A stretch of 64,000 bases of DNA from Haemonchus contortus (lineage: Eukaryota; Nematoda; Chromadorea; Rhabditida; Trichostrongylidae): assembly GCA_000469685.2 (NCBI GenBank), contig LS997566.1:6740491-6804490 (forward strand). Reading direction: 5' to 3'. Shown here one piece after another: positions 34,140 through 45,345 of this stretch (position 1 is the stretch's first letter; every line of letters starts with the position of its first letter). A program made the position numbers and the translations under genes. The notes beneath the pieces are model-generated. The model saw only the letters and a program-made list of their open reading frames with translations, made no database searches and was not told where the DNA came from.

Positions 34140-36705
34140 ATGAGAGGGAACCAGGCTAGTGACTCTTCTGATCTCAATTCAATGCGAGAAATACGAAATG
34201 GGGTGAAGATCAAGGGAATGACGAGTGCTTATGAGGGTATGAAAAACAAGTAAACAGAACGAACGTCTATCACCCCCTCAATCGATTTCTATGCAGTTAT
34301 GTTTGCTGCTGATGAGAATAAACTATGACCAAGTGCACTTGAACGAGGTCTAATGCACCCTTTCTCCACTGTCACGCTTCTTTCCCTGGTTGCAAGGAAT
34401 TGGTACCTGTTTTCAGAGTCAAGCACGACGCAGAAAATCCAGCCACCAGCATGGCCCCCTCGAGCTCCAACATTACAAGTTCTCTACGCCACACCTATTC
34501 AACAGCTTAAAAGGTTTCTATCGCTGGAGGCGTGGTGGGTTCAAATCGAAGTGGTAAGCTATTCAATCAAAGGAGGCGACATAGTGTCAGCAGAGCATCG
34601 TCAAACATTGTGAGAAGATGGAACTACGGATCGATACCCGCCCAGACGAATTACGCTTCTCTTCCTTCCTGGATCTGTCATTTGGCACCAACCACATCCG
34701 GTAAATCCCTGACTTGTAGGTTGGCTGGCAATCGCAAGTCATTGTAAAGACCATATGAGTAAAACGTCACGGCGATTCCGACAGATGGTCGAGTGCACGG
34801 CGCAATCTCAGACAGGAACAACGGAAGCCGTACAGCCAGCCGTACATATTCTCCATGCCAAAATCCAAAATCCCAAACAAAATTCCCCCCCCCCCCCCCC
34901 CCTCGGAAACTCACTGAACTCTCACTGTTGGACGTTGGCCCCACACCTTCACCTCCTACGCGAATACGACCCCTCACTCTCGAACACCAGCCAACCGGCC
35001 ATTGCCTTTTTCTGACCTTCGCCATTTTCGATGTAAAATTGTTACGGATCTGTCTGTTACAACATAGTAGACGCTGGATGTGTAAATACATGTTTTTCCT
35101 GCTCCGTATATCACGCGGGCATAAGTGCAGTGCATTGCACTGAAGATCGTTAATAATAGTAACATCCTATGAAAAACGAGATCGTTTTGTCTTTGCCGAT
35201 GCATTACCCCTTTCACGAGGCAACGAGCAACGAAGGAAACACCGTACTATTCACAAGACATGGTCTGTCCCTGCAGGGATCGAACCTACGGGGCTATCTT
35301 TCTATGAGGCTACATTCTTAGCCACAAAGCTAGTTATGCATGCCCTTAATAAAGAAAAAAAGCAGAAAGGAGAGCATTAGAAGAGAGCAAATAGTCGACT
35401 ACAGCTATAGATGAATAACTGGTACATCTTTTCAGCCTGACCGAACATTTTTGATCTGCGCCGCGCATCCGAATCCCATTCAAACTCGTAGACTCTTCCG
35501 AGTGATAGGTAGATGGGCCCCTGTATAGCGATCTAGGGGTCAATTTCAAAATAATCGAATTTGCCCGAACGTTCAAAGTGACAGCCGAAAAGGAGGGCCG
35601 CCAGATTCCCAACTAGCTTTTCCAATTACTGTGGGACGATTGATGAGTGATACCATTCGACCGAGGGGGTAGTACAGTTGCTGACGACATTCGCTGGCAA
35701 GATTTTCGAACATATCTTCTATTTTTGTTTCTAATTGGCCTCTTAATTAGTATCATGTATCAGGAAAAATGATCACATGGTAATTATGTGTATCAAGAAA
35801 AATGACCACATTGTAATTGCAATGACTAATCTTGTCTCAGTTTTTTTGTTCATTTTACCGTAACTTCTCACATAACTTCTTGGAATTTTGAAAAACTATG
35901 TAATGGTTATCATGCTCAAACTAAACATTCGATTTAATTCCACAGCTTAGGGATACAGACGGAAAGCGGATATTAGTAAATGTCAACTATACCATTGTTT
36001 GCAGAGCTTTCAACCTTTCACCTGTGAAATTTTACCAAAATCAATTTCTTGAAGAGATAAAGAGGGCAATCCTACGAGTAGAAGAGGCTCTTCCAAATAC
36101 ATACACGTCTAACCCAAAAACAGAGGGAAATGAGGTAAATACAGCAAAAGTTATGGAAGACTGAGGGGTATTTTCACAGGAATAAGATTTGCATTCGAAC
36201 TAGTTTCTGTTTTCTGAGTGGAAACGAATACGCGGCGCAACCATTAGGAGGTAGCACAGGTTAAAAACAACTCGATTTTGCCACCTCTGTTGGTAGTTCC
36301 CACAAGAGTCTCCCTCTCTCTTCCACCAAGCACCTCTCCTATGGGAACTTCATACAGTAAGCCTGGCTCCGGGACCGATATGTACACAAAACGTGGAACG
36401 AAAATAGCAAGAAAAGCCTGAATGTCAGCGATTGGAATGTGGAAACGAACACATTCGCTTAAGCAAGAATTCAAGTGAAGCGTAAGATAGAAAATGTTTT
36501 TGCTTGAGTCATTCAAACAAGAATTCCTTTGAGAAATCATATCAGGACAGAAATGGAGGCAAGTGGGAGAAATAAAAGACCAAAGTATAATAGAAGGCAC
36601 CACATTGGAAAATGAGCAATCTCCTCGAAAACCTCTTTCTTATAGCAGTTTCAGAGAGTCAACTCGATTCACCCAAAAAATGTTTACGGGCAGACGAAAG
36701 ATTAA
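34140..36705 (+). CDS. Unrecognised small protein, three-exon model
   Basis: Exons 34140-34202, 35946-36134 and 36655-36705 join in phase 0 and give 100 residues. The middle exon is the best evidence: a 63-codon open stretch between ATTCCACAG and GTAAAT, reading GKRILVNVNYTIVCRAFNLS, PVKFYQNQFLEEIKRAILRV, EEALPNTYTSNPKTEGNE. Exon 1 begins MRGNQASDSSDLNSM, 13 nt after a TATATCAG acceptor that could be trans-spliced, and ends at GTGAAG. Exon 3 ends NVYGQTKD. No signal peptide, membrane segment or known domain. Intron 1 carries a SINE and an 18-base C run. Exons 1 and 3 are less certain than exon 2, and other flanking exons are possible. Confidence 0.35.
34600..34815 (+). repeat. tRNA-derived SINE, degenerate copy
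   Basis: GGATCGATACCCGCCCAGAC, CTGACTTGTAGGTTGGCTGG, CAATCGCAAGTCATTGTAAA and GGTCGAGTGCACGGCGC mark a worn forward copy in intron 1 of the 34.1-kb model. Confidence 0.55.
34885..34902 (+). repeat. Poly-C run of 18
   Basis: Uninterrupted 18-base C tract; a likely site of replication slippage or assembly error. Confidence 0.95.
35258..35342 (-). other. tRNA-like sequence, probably SINE head
   Basis: The minus strand contains GTAGGTTCGATCCCTGCAGG, a good B box, preceded by a weak A-box region (TAGCTTTGTGGCTAAG). A closed tRNA cloverleaf with paired acceptor ends is not apparent, so this is more likely a tRNA-derived repeat than a tRNA gene. Confidence 0.35.
35445..35540 (-). repeat. Partial SINE tail
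   Basis: GCGCCGCGCATCCGAATCCC, CATTCAAACTCGTAG, then a short GTAGATGGGCCCCTGTATAG segment resembles the tail of the SINE or a related subfamily (compare 56625-56870). Confidence 0.35.
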
Positions 36706-37169
36706 AAGAAAGTCATTTTTCTGAGTTTGCATCAACAACGATCTGCCTGGCAATGACAGGCGACACGGCCTGCAATAAAACGCTGAAAATATGGCTCCGT
36801 TATTTGTAAACAAAGCTAGTATCGGGTGACACTTCTCACAGCTTCGATGGGGATCGGTTAGATTTTTCTTTTTCGAGAAAATGGTATGAACGTAAAAATT
36901 CTTGTTACCTATTAAGCCATACCCAAGTCTCATTTGAGCAAAAAAGGGAATGGGAAGTGCCCACATCTTTCTTGAAATGGGCCTAACCAGTCAACCGTAG
37001 CCACTTCCGGAGTAACGCCTTCTGAGAAGGTTGGGGTAAATGAGCCATCTAGGTAGGCATTTACTATTACAGCTGGAAGAGCCTTTCTCTATGGGGTAAA
37101 TTGCAAAAACTACTCTCTAAAACAGTTTATTTATTCAACCATCACAAAAAAGACAAAAGGCAAGGTTCT
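36706..37169. other. No supported gene (36706-37169)
   Basis: Short AT-rich gap between the 34.1-kb model and the next SINE. Frames here overlap without consistent splice context. Confidence 0.45.
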
Positions 37170-37475
37170 TTTGTCGTTAATCAGTTCCACTGTTGGGATG
37201 CGCCCCGTATCTGACATCGATTCTCGATCGTAATATCATTGGGAGAGCCTAAGCGGGCTGAACAATGAATTGCGGTGGCCCCAGGCGATGTACAAGCCGA
37301 AAGTTTCATCCCCTTAGACGTCTATCGACAACCAACAGACAGCGAAGGGTGGGGGGGAAGGAGGGGGGCGGTGGCGGCTGAGAGCGATTGGCTTGAACAG
37401 GTACCACGGGGATCGATCCCTTATCAAGCCACATGCGATACAGCGCGCCACAAGTCACTACACCAACATAGCCCT
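37170..37475 (-). repeat. tRNA-derived SINE, long degenerate copy
   Basis: Reverse copy with TTTTGTCGTTAATCAGTTCC, GGGATGCGCCCCGTATCTG, AATTGCGGTGGCCCCAGGCG, a G-rich expansion in the middle, GGGGATCGATCCCTTATC and CGCGCCACAAGTCACTACAC at the head. Confidence 0.65.
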
Positions 37476-40400
37476 ACTATTGCCTAGTGAACTATTGCCT
37501 TCCTAGAGTAGGGCAGAAGCAATAAGTGCTCAATGCAATAAGGGCTGAACCTTAATTAAACATTTCAATAGAATTGCAGGCGTATTAAATGTAATGAAAG
37601 ATTCGAGGATAAGTGGTAAATAAATTGTTAGAGCAGTAAACAGCTAGTATTTGTGTTATGATTCACTAATGGTATCGCACGGTTTCGAACCCTTCAGTGG
37701 AAACTACGGATAAAGAGGTTCAAAGATTAACTGCTCAACAGTGCTGATTGAATACATTTAGTGGTAATTAAAGAAAAATAAAATTAAACCTCAAAATTCA
37801 CTTTTGTGGGTGGAGAGAGATGGTTTCGTCAACATTGGACTGCAATAGGAGAGAAATCGGTATTTAAATGAATGCCTATTTGAAAAGGATCAAAGAGCTC
37901 CAATGGAATGTCAAGGTTTGGAACCGAACGTTCTCATTGAAGCATTCATCAGTGGAATGGCGAAAAGAGGATTGTGTCGCCTAAAAGGCAAGCTGCTTTA
38001 TGGGCTATTATGAATGGGGCCTTCATCAAAAAAGCCACAGACACACACACAGATAATAACGGAGAATGGTGTTGTTGCACGGAACGAAACAAGTGGGCAC
38101 CAAAGGGAATGAGTCAGTGAAGGAATAAGGCTGAATGGAAGGACATCAATCGAGGAAGCCAGGGATCAGGAACTGGGTTCGAGCTCATGTTGAGGAGTCA
38201 GTGACAGAAGGGTTGAATTCGCCTTCGGGAAGGGCCTCGTTGAAAAAGGGGTAAGGGACAGTTTAACAATTTCATAAAAATGAAAGTGATCTTGTTTAAG
38301 TGTAACTATCATTAGTTATAATAAATTATCGTTATTATATGTAAATATACGTATTCCTTAACCTCAACCCATAAGCCATAAGAGAGTTGGCGGAGAGTGG
38401 GGTATGAATAGAAATGCTCACCCAGTACCTCCCTCGAGGTAGATGGGAATGGGGGTACACAAGAAATCCGGCCGACCAGGGAAAAGAATATGTTTAGTAA
38501 AATTCACCGGCATCCTATCGGCTCGGCCATTTTCCGGGAAGTCAATCCCGAAGAAGAGCCCGACAGCTTCCACCCATGGGGAAGCTGAACAGGAAAGAAA
38601 TGGGCAGTGAAAAGGAAGCCAAGAGTAAGAGCCTATGAAAATGTTAACGATGTGGTTTCGAAATAAAACGAAGGCACTTCAAAAGAAGAACACGCCCTTG
38701 TAAAGGACAGGACAAAGGGGAATGTAATATTTCGTAAATGTGCATAATTTATGACGACGAAAGCAGCCCAGACAGGGAGCCCTATGTTTGTCCCTTTGCT
38801 CATCGATTTGCGCCATGATGATGCTCTTTTGTTTTTATTCTTGCCACTTACTTATGAGGGCATTTAATCGATTACTGCTTTGCTGTTAGTTGGCCCAACC
38901 AAAGCAGTTACCTATCTGAGAGCTGCCTTTTTGGATAGGGACAAGTTAGAAGAAAGACAAAGAAGAAATGGGCAGAAAAAGAAGCTTTCAACGGTTCGAA
39001 ACGAAGAATCAATAGAGAATGCGATTCAAATTAAATAAAAACGTGCCCCAGTGTGTGTTTGTGTTTCCCCAGCAATCACTCCATGGGTGCACCCCCATAG
39101 AATTGATTAGATTGAGAATCGACGAGACATTTACATGCATTTCTTGTCTAAGCAATGAATCGTCAATCGGCCTTATAATGTATTGAACTAATTCTGCCAT
39201 GAGCCACCAGAATATTCCTGTAGAACGATTTGAAATGACGAAAATAGTCTTCTCCATGGGTCATTTTACCTTCGTGGCCTGCTTGGGAAAACGCTCAAGA
39301 GATTCCGTGATTTGTTATGAATGATAGCGGAATGATTTGACAAGAATTTCACAAAATCAAGATAAGAAGAGAAAACTGTCGAGTTCCAGGAAAGAAGGGA
39401 AGAAAATGGGCGATTGAAGTTGAAGATGATTCGTCCGCTTTTTACAGAGGATCCCCCCTTTTTTTCAGCTTATTCCAAGGTAAGTAGGCAATGACATACT
39501 GGCATGGGGTGCCAGCATCACGTGCATGAACCGAAGATGAGGTCATGGTTCGAATCCTATGCGGGGTAATTGATCCATAAACTTTTCAGGAATGTCTATC
39601 AAACACCGTTCGAAAATGATGGATTGCATGAACTTTCATTATTGGTTCCGGCATTTCAGCTAGCAGAATTCTCAAAAATTCGATTGTGAATGGGGCTAAG
39701 GTTATGCAGAGATGTCGGATACGTGGCGTGTCCTAGAAGGGTTCGTTGAGGGAAGCTTTCATTTTTGTTTCACTGTCCTCTAGTCCTCACGTTTCAAATC
39801 TTGTCACATCGAATGGATTCACTGACTTCCGTCGAGGATCCTACTCGGAACGGTTTTGCATCGGTCAGGAAAACTGAATAAAATGAATGGCCCATCAGAT
39901 GGGACGGTAGGAGGCCAACTGAAGGGACCTTCATGAATCGTGCTTGTAGGACCCAGTATCTTAATGCCCAAGGATTTCGAGAGTCGGAAAAGATCCGCCC
40001 AGAAAATTTCTGCGGAATCCCTTTCTTGAATGCTCTATCCCTCTACGCTGGAAGAAGCCTCATACCGCTCCCTTCTGCATTATCTTCTTCTTACAAATGC
40101 CTTATTCGAATCGGAAGAGCTGAACGGTTGAAGGGCTGAAAAATCGGAGCTGCAGTGACTTAAGAACCCCTTGCCCATGGCCTTCCAGTTACACTCGATT
40201 GGGGAACAAAATTAGAGTTCAGTTGGAGAAGGTTCTGAGATAACAACCAAAGGACGGAATGAACCTCCTAAAAAACCTCAGAGGAGCCCACAGAGAAAGC
40301 CAAAGTTCATTTTAGATATTATCGCGGCCTAAGAAGTCAGGTGATCAAGTCACATTCAGACGGCTTTTGATAAGTCTAAGCGGATTTTCTCTGAAACACT

Positions 40401-41934
40401 TGCCATTTGTAATCGGAAAACATTCATGATCACATGAACATTGCCTTCACCCTTCTCTTGCGCAAAAAGTGTTAGGGGGTAGGTAAACTTGGATTTGCCG
40501 AGTTGCACACTTGAAAAATTCTCGAGGGTTTTTCTGAGTTAGTTATTTTGGAGGTATTTACGCCTCAACCACCACCAACCGGAATCACGCATTCATGAGT
40601 CCCTAGCGCTGTTTATTAACTTTCCTTTCCAGTTTCCTCAATCCAAAAGCTGGAGGGACGATGGCAATGGAGGCTATCAGCAGGAGAGGGCCGTTTTAGG
40701 AAGAAGGACATTCAGAAGAAAAGCCAAAAAAGAATCTTACTCTGCTCTGGGATCGCAATGTATGGAGTTCTTCTGGGAATGGTAGAAAGGGATCCCTACT
40801 AAGAGCCCTAGAAGGACTTATGTTCCTACTCACAGCTTGGTTTGTTATGGAGTTTTTCAGGAGCTCACGTTCCAAAGGGGCTTTGCATTTATAAAAAATT
40901 GAGTGGACAGTCTCCAACGACGGCCAGCAACCTTAGGTAAGGTTCAAAAATGGTTCCTTCCGAGTGGGTCCATCACAAACTGGATAAAAAGGGATGGATG
41001 CTCAGAATAAATTGCCAAATAATGCAGACGTCAGCAGAACATGGTCAATGCCAATAAAAAAGGTCTGGTTGAAAAAAGTGGGTAAAAAACGAAATGTAAT
41101 TTGTTTCGCCGCTAATGCGGACGAACCACTAGGCTCCTCAAAAAGTAAACTTCTACAATGGCCCACAGACAACTAAAACGAGCAAGAAAAAAAGGGACTA
41201 TGTCTATAAAAAAAAGTAAATAATAAGGTCAAAGGCGTGGGTCTGAAGTGTGTCGGTAATGTGTTGGAAGTAACATCTTTTGATGTTCCCGAAAGAAGGA
41301 GAAGAAGCGAATGTGGGAAACGTTGCCAAAGACCCAACATCGATGGCGAACGTGCCGATCGGAATGATTGGTGTACGGCCGACGTCAGAGCGCTTCTTCA
41401 GGGTGGTCCAGGTCACAATTGCACTGCATACTTTGAACTCTACTTGAACGTGACTCCTGCTACATCATAGTACTTATGAAGGAGTACAAGAAGTAGTTGC
41501 GATTATAATAGTCACAATAAAGGAGAATGATTACAACGAACTTATAAGTGTAAGCACATTTCAATCGAAATTAATTTAATTCATGAATTTTAATATGAGG
41601 TGGAATAAGGACTGGTAATACGGCTAAAGATCAGTTTTCAGCTCCGATTCTGGGTGATTAATCGCACCCCTCAAAACAATCATTTACCCCACGAGTTCAA
41701 TTTTCTAGACGAAGAGGAAGGATAAGTTCCTTTGAAAAAAAATGAAATCTGAAATCTTTGAAAATCTTTGAAAATGAAAAAATGAAATGAACAATCCAGG
41801 CCGAGTGAACTCATCTGTAAAAGAAATAATGAAGAAATTATACAAAAGAAACGATGAAGTATACACTTACACTTACTTACAGTATATAGATAGGTCGAAA
41901 AAATCTCTCTAGCTGATCGGCCAACCTCAATTTT
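37476..41934. other. No supported gene (37476-41934)
   Basis: 4.4 kb of purine-rich (plus strand) DNA with few long frames. A tRNA-like B box (GGTTCGAATCC near 39548, downstream of GGGGTGCCAGCATCACGTG) suggests another worn tRNA-derived repeat at about 39505-39575. The 82-codon minus frame at 39009-39257 and the overlapping frames at 41204-41470 have no domain. Confidence 0.45.
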
Positions 41935-42075
41935 GCGATGACCCCGCTCACTTCTTCACAGTCAGAATCGTAGTGCGTTTGATTAGGGTTCGATTGGGCG
42001 TTTGGTTGGCATTGGCTAATTGGGGCCAGCGGAGGTAAAAGTTGGTACTTTATCCCTTTATTCTCTCAGAGGGAT
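41935..42075 (-). repeat. Partial SINE, degenerate
   Basis: CACAGTCAGAATCGTAGTGC and, further on, GGGGCCAGCGGAGGTAAAAG with TACTTTATCCC recall the tail and middle of the SINE in reverse orientation. Confidence 0.4.
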
Positions 42076-42257
42076 TTGTTACCTGTAAATCTCCCAGAAG
42101 GCGGAAAGCATAGCAGGCCCAGGAGCGAGGGAACGGGGATAGAAAGAGGGATATAGGGAGACTAGGGAGACCATGGGTGTGGGAGTTGGCTTGTTAGCTC
42201 TGGACCACCCGAGAGAATAGGAAAAAATTCAGCACTTGAAATATCAAAGCGAACAGA

Positions 42258-42515
42258 ATGACGCAAAACGTCGTCACAGATCTCATAGCAGCTGTTCTGG
42301 GCGTCTTACTGCTTGACGACGACATTTCGGTTGACCGACACCAGCCGTCGTCGTTGACTTCCTGTCAACCGCCGTCGCCGGTCATGGCAAAATGGCTAAA
42401 CGATAACGAAATGCACTCATTCCCGGATGCATGCATATTGTATGTCAATGACACGCGTGCAAAACGACACCCTCATTCACTTGATAACCGAATAGGCGAC
42501 AACCACTTAGCCTAA
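42258..42515 (+). CDS. Possible first exon, unknown protein
   Basis: An ATG 23 nt after an AAAATTCAG acceptor opens an 85-codon frame with an aliphatic start (DLIAAVLGVLLLDDD), a proline-serine stretch (SSLTSCQPPSPVM) and AKWLNDNEMHSFPDAC. It is GC-richer than its surroundings. A good donor (TT|GTATGT) lies near 42435, so only about 58 codons may be coding. No family recognised. A downstream partner could be the 45-kb candidate, but this is not shown. Confidence 0.25.
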   Translation: MTQNVVTDLIAAVLGVLLLDDDISVDRHQPSSLTSCQPPSPVMAKWLNDNEMHSFPDACILYVNDTRAKRHPHSLDNRIGDNHLA

Positions 42516-42651
42516 GTGGTACTGGTTGTTTTTTCTGAAAATGGTAAACATATACTCGACATGAATGACTTTTCTGGCGAGATTTTTCCTATGAGGCCAA
42601 TCTACGTAGTATATCGATAGTCAATGCTCTTTTAATAACCAAAAAAAGTTC

Positions 42652-42690
42652 TTAAAGGCACAATTCACGATAATTTGAGGTACCCTTTCT
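42652..42690 (+). repeat. Dispersed repeat, AAAGGCAC family fragment
   Basis: TTAAAGGCACAATTCACGAT followed by GAGGTACCC matches the copies at 22361 (plus) and 22835 (minus). Confidence 0.5.
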
Positions 42691-43587
42691 TATTCGAGAC
42701 GTGGAAGTATAGGTTGAGAATAGCTCATCGGTAGTGAAGAAAGAGAAAGAATTCGCCGATTTTGAGAAAAATTAGGCTGTTCAAAAGTAAGGAAAATGGA
42801 GGTTGGACGAGATTGCCATGACGGAAATAATATGGAAGGGGTATTCGGACGAGATTTTAGTTATTGCAATTGCACAAAGAGCCGACTACATCAAGCCGAA
42901 AAAGTACAGAACTGCCTTTCACTGTCGCTATGGGTTATGACAAGTTGTTTGAACTTCCTACTTGGGTTCCCTTGTGATCGGTGCAGCCTCTACAATGCCC
43001 AATGCCGATGAAACTCGTCCGAGGACACACACGGGCCAGCCTTTGAGCCTTTATAACTCCCTAACTAGACCACTTTCCGACCTAGTAGTGCCAGATATGG
43101 TATACGCGGGGGCCTCAAATTCTCCCTGTGAGGGAATCTCAGAAATCTTTGTTATCGTGAACTGACTATCAGGAAGTTATGGCTTTTGGGTATGGGGTTG
43201 GAGATGGAACATCGCTCAGTGAACGGTTCGCTCAAGGAAAATCCGATGTCTATACGAGAAAGAATCCAGGATCACGCAGAGAATGCCTGAAATGGGGAAA
43301 CCATCAAGGGGAACAAAGAAAAATTGGTCTCACATTTTCCGAAGGGGATGAGCACCCTTGTTACAATCGAAACCACTTCACATCTGCCCTAGACTAACAA
43401 CCGTTGTGCTTGGTGAAGAAGGCGGAGATAGTATAATGAATGGAGGGAACAAGAACCAGCTGTTCCCGGTTCGAAAGGGCAGAAGATGAACTTGAAGAAG
43501 TGGTATGTGAAAGTGGTATATGACAGCAAGCAATACAGCGGTAACATTCCACTGGGTACTTAGAAAAGGACATGACATAAAAAAGGG

Positions 43588-43690
43588 CAGAACTGGTGTG
43601 CCCCGGAAGTGCAGCGCCCACAGGATCAAGAGTACCGGACACGTCCTCTTGATCCTGTGAGCACTGCACTTCCGGGGCACACCCGTTCTG
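43588..43690. repeat. 45-bp inverted repeat hairpin
   Basis: Left arm 43588-43632 and right arm 43646-43690 are reverse complements with three mismatches around a 13-nt loop. Arm landmarks: GTGTGCCCCGGAAGTGCAG and ACAGGATCAAGAG. It may be a small foldback element or a structured RNA if transcribed. Confidence 0.9.
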
Positions 43691-44084
43691 GTCTACTAGG
43701 CTTTTAACACTTTCGAGCGCGCCTGGCCTATCTTGATAGGGGTGTAAGTACCTTTTTTGCTTTGTCTCACCTCAAACTGGACGCACCGACCCATTACCAA
43801 TTCCTAGCTGTCTAGGATCACTATCGCTACCAAAGAAGAGTGCGATCCGTTGCCAGGAGGCGAGGTCATGTGTGTGATGGTACACGGTGTAGCTTAGTTC
43901 CTTGTCGCCGGGTTGTCTTTGGAAGCTTCCACGTCAATGCACTGAGATTAATTGGCTCTCGGGCATGTCGACGTAACAACACGACACAGATTGATGGGTC
44001 ATGTACATCTGGATATGTTACATATTCTTCTTCTAATCAAAGTCTAAGAGCCAATATTTGTAGTTGATTGACCCTGTTTCAAGG

Positions 44085-44290
44085 CGCGCCCTGTACTCAA
44101 CTTCCATTCAGAATTGAAGAGGCGTTTCGAATGCGTATAAGGCCCATACAATGACTTTCTGTGGCCAGCTGATGTACACTGTACTTTTTGCCAATTAGGT
44201 TATCTCGGAGGGAAAGAATGTCTGGTCAGTCTGGGTGAATATTAACCCAAGAACATTTGCAGCTACTCGTCAGAGTGATAGTATAACTCA
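44085..44290 (-). repeat. tRNA-derived SINE, degenerate copy
   Basis: GGCGCGCCCTGTACTCAACT, CCATTCAGAATTGAAG, GCCCATACAATGACTTTC, TGTGGCCAGCTGATGTACAC, then a worn head. Reverse orientation. Confidence 0.62.
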
Positions 44291-44981
44291 TGAAGATCAG
44301 CGCCTCAGATCCTTCAAAAGTTACTTGGGAGACCTAATACTCCCACTCATCTGAGAGGGGAAGACACGGCTACTCTTTTAAAACCAAGCTGCTAGTGGAC
44401 TGAAGCCAGCATTAATGCCAGATGCAGAACAATGAATTTGGAAGATGGAAGCTCAGAGAATGAAAGGGGCGATAAGCTCAAATCAGGTTTCTACTGGATA
44501 GAAAAGCAAGCAGAATATAAAATGCCGTAGTCCAAATGAACCATCCGAGAGCAATCGAAATTATCGCTCTGGACGAGACGTCGGCGACCTTTCTGTTGAA
44601 AAATCCCGTTTACATAGACTCGTTATTTTCTTTATAAGCAACCATCTATAAGATAAACAACGTGGTGAAGGATTAAGGAAGCGTCGACAGCTCTTAACTT
44701 CGCAAAATTCAATGGCAGAGACTATGGCATGAGCTTTATATTGATTCCAATTCATTGAAAGCTACCTACATGGGTAACAATGGGTGGTAACAGCTGGGTT
44801 AGGTACCCGATAGCGACCTGTAAGAGTTGAAACATTTGTTAAATGGGCTGAAAAAGGGATGGGAGCAAAGGTCGGTAGATGAACTCTCCTGATTCACTGA
44901 ATTTGTCACCCATAGCTGTGCGGAGTGGATAACCCAAAGTGACCTCAGAAGCGATCAGACCAATTTCAAGCTGTAGCTTTT

Positions 44982-45266
44982 ATGGGTGTGATGTTCATCA
45001 CAGTTTTTCTAGTTTTGAATAGTAATAGAAGTGTTTTATCCCAAATCAGAGCTAAATTTAGAAGTTCGACGTTTTTCAGAAGTCAGAAGAGTGGGAGAGG
45101 CAGATGGGAAAGAGACAAGGGCAGAGACCGAATACCCTCGATCCAAATTGCCTCGTCAGATGTGTGTGATGAGAAGAGCTGCTCTGCAAAAACGACGAAT
45201 ATATCGCCAAATGGACGTGAACGGCAGATAATGCAACATTTGCTGTTAGACGATGACATCCTATGA
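44982..45266 (+). CDS. Candidate small secreted protein or exon cluster
   Basis: One frame gives 94 residues from ATG to TGA: a short hydrophobic start (MGVMFITVFLVL), a basic middle (SGRGRWERDKGRDR), then SIQIASSDVCDEKSCSAK and ERQIMQHLLLDDDIL. A second frame downstream of a GTTTTTCAG acceptor at 45079 reads VRRVGEADGKETRAETEYPR, SKLPRQMCVMRRAALQKRR to a stop at 45231. A third frame (SYDNAWQRDEKEAVLWGDPK, SSRAQRRSI) follows at about 45248-45345. Several open frames with protein-like composition suggest either a split gene with close alternative splices or a frameshifted relic. The family is unknown. Confidence 0.28.
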   Translation: MGVMFITVFLVLNSNRSVLSQIRAKFRSSTFFRSQKSGRGRWERDKGRDRIPSIQIASSDVCDEKSCSAKTTNISPNGRERQIMQHLLLDDDIL

Positions 45267-45345
45267 CAACGCCTGGCAAAGAGATGAAAAGGAAGCAGTT
45301 CTCTGGGGAGACCCCAAACGTTCATCAAGAGCCCAACGTAGATCG

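Larger units (their letters stand above)
42516..44080. other. No supported gene (42516-44080)
   Basis: Contains the AAAGGCAC repeat start at 42652, the hairpin at 43588 and scattered short frames (for example 43179-43397) without recognisable domains. Confidence 0.4.

Noticed and set aside
36244..36603. 119-codon minus-strand frame
   Set aside because: It lies in intron 2 of the plus-strand 34.1-kb model and has no domain or splice context.
39505..39575. tRNA-like sequence with a good B box
   Set aside because: No paired acceptor stem or clear anticodon arm; more likely a tRNA-derived repeat.
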